Source of the DNA: an uncultured Verrucomicrobia subdivision 3 bacterium
GTDB taxonomy: Bacteria > Verrucomicrobiota > Verrucomicrobiae > Limisphaerales > CAMLLE01
Length of the DNA: 5,506 nucleotides
Assembly (NCBI GenBank): GCA_946480555.1
Contig: CAMLLE010000249.1
Span: 1-5,506, forward strand
Reading direction: 5' to 3'
In this document: positions 5,082 through 5,506 of the stretch, piece after piece
Position numbering within the stretch: the stretch's first letter is position 1
Layout: each line of letters starts with the position of its first letter
Notes under the pieces: generated by a model
What the model saw: only the letters and a program-made list of their open reading frames with translations
Told to the model about the DNA's origin: nothing
Database searches by the model: none
Made by a program: the position numbers and the translations under genes

Positions 5082-5506
5082 TCAGGGCTGCATTTGGACG
5101 GCTGGAAGATTCGTGGCACCGCTGTTGGTCGAAAGCACATTCGTCGCCGGTGCAACGCTCATCGGCGTGGCCGCGGGAGCAGCGGTCTCCATGAGTTCAG
5201 GGTGCTTGCGCATGAGCAGTTGAAGCTGGAGCATTCCTTCCTGCGCAGCCGAGCCCATGCCCGACTGAGCGAGCTGGCGATAGGCGTCACGAGCCTGCGT
5301 TAATTCTCCCCGGGCCTGATAAAGCCGTGCCAGTGCGAGACGCGCCTGGGGTGCGATGGACTCGTTCGCGCGGCGTTCTGTGATGTCCTTGTATGCCTTG
5401 AGCGCTTCGTCCGTTTTGCCCTGCGCCTCCAGGGAATTTGCAGAACCGAGTGCAGCGATCGGGGTAAACTCAGAACCGGGATGTTCGCGCAAAAATGTCT
5501 GAAACG
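5082..5506 (-). CDS. TPR-repeat protein, C-terminal part
   Basis: The frame is open to the window edge, so the start and N-terminus are missing; 140 residues are visible before TGA 5084-5082. Two tetratricopeptide-like helical hairpins are seen: ALGSANSLEAQGKTDEALKAY (about residues 18-38) and ARLALARLYQARGELTQARDAY (about 54-75), each with the Gly/Ala and aromatic pattern of TPRs. FLREHPGSEFTPIA before them looks like the linker of another repeat. The tail from about residue 105 is low-complexity Ala/Pro/Thr/Asn with repeated TN pairs. The pattern and tail recall YfgM-like (TPR_21) envelope proteins, but whether it has an N-terminal membrane anchor cannot be seen. It is followed 25 bp later by ugd and may head the ugd-mutT transcript. 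The exact role is unknown. Confidence 0.75.
   Translation of the reverse strand, partial: FQTFLREHPGSEFTPIAALGSANSLEAQGKTDEALKAYKDITERRANESIAPQARLALARLYQARGELTQARDAYRQLAQSGMGSAAQEGMLQLQLLMRKHPELMETAAPAATPMSVAPATNVLSTNSGATNLPAVQMQP

Noticed and set aside
5057..5155. N-terminal extension of Ugd
   Set aside because: It would overlap the end of the TPR gene, and the Rossmann fold begins immediately at the chosen Met, as in other family members.

Overview
The window looks like a chromosomal housekeeping region of a Gram-negative bacterium, most likely a member of the Verrucomicrobiota (Limisphaerales/Pedosphaera-like). Three things point that way: LPS-export genes next to an HPr kinase homologue, Asn/Thr/Ala/Pro-rich linkers in exported proteins, and two intergenic elements built of inverted 7-nt units that resemble dispersed repeats I recall from draft genomes of that group. 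The taxonomic call is an inference from these traits, not from a marker gene. The DNA is moderately GC-rich and most genes lack a clear Shine-Dalgarno sequence.

Left half, plus strand (1-2654). The 3' end of an lptC-like gene is followed by lptA and lptB, joined by two 4-bp ATGA stop/start overlaps. Together they encode the periplasmic part and the ATPase of the Lpt machine that carries lipopolysaccharide to the outer membrane. A 145-bp gap holding a heptad-repeat element separates lptB from hprK, an HPr kinase/phosphorylase homologue. The order lptC-lptA-lptB-...-hprK recalls the proteobacterial lpt-rpoN-hpf-ptsN-hprK cluster with the middle genes missing. This HprK keeps its P-loop and most catalytic residues but has Met where the catalytic His is expected.

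Right half, minus strand (5506-2781). Reading leftwards there is the C-terminal part of a TPR protein, ugd (UDP-glucose 6-dehydrogenase, supplying UDP-glucuronate for surface polysaccharide), mutT (Nudix hydrolase) and, after a gene-free 289-bp leader, infA (translation initiation factor IF-1). The gaps TPR-ugd (25 bp) and ugd-mutT (34 bp) suggest one transcript. A second heptad-repeat element overlaps the mutT ribosome binding site, start codon and first codons. hprK and infA converge on a 126-bp intergenic region with a weak hairpin.

There are no mobile-element genes, CRISPR array, tRNA or rRNA. I found no convincing new multi-gene system. The points most worth following are the HprK active-site substitution, the two heptad elements (one recruited into a coding start), and the structured leader before infA.
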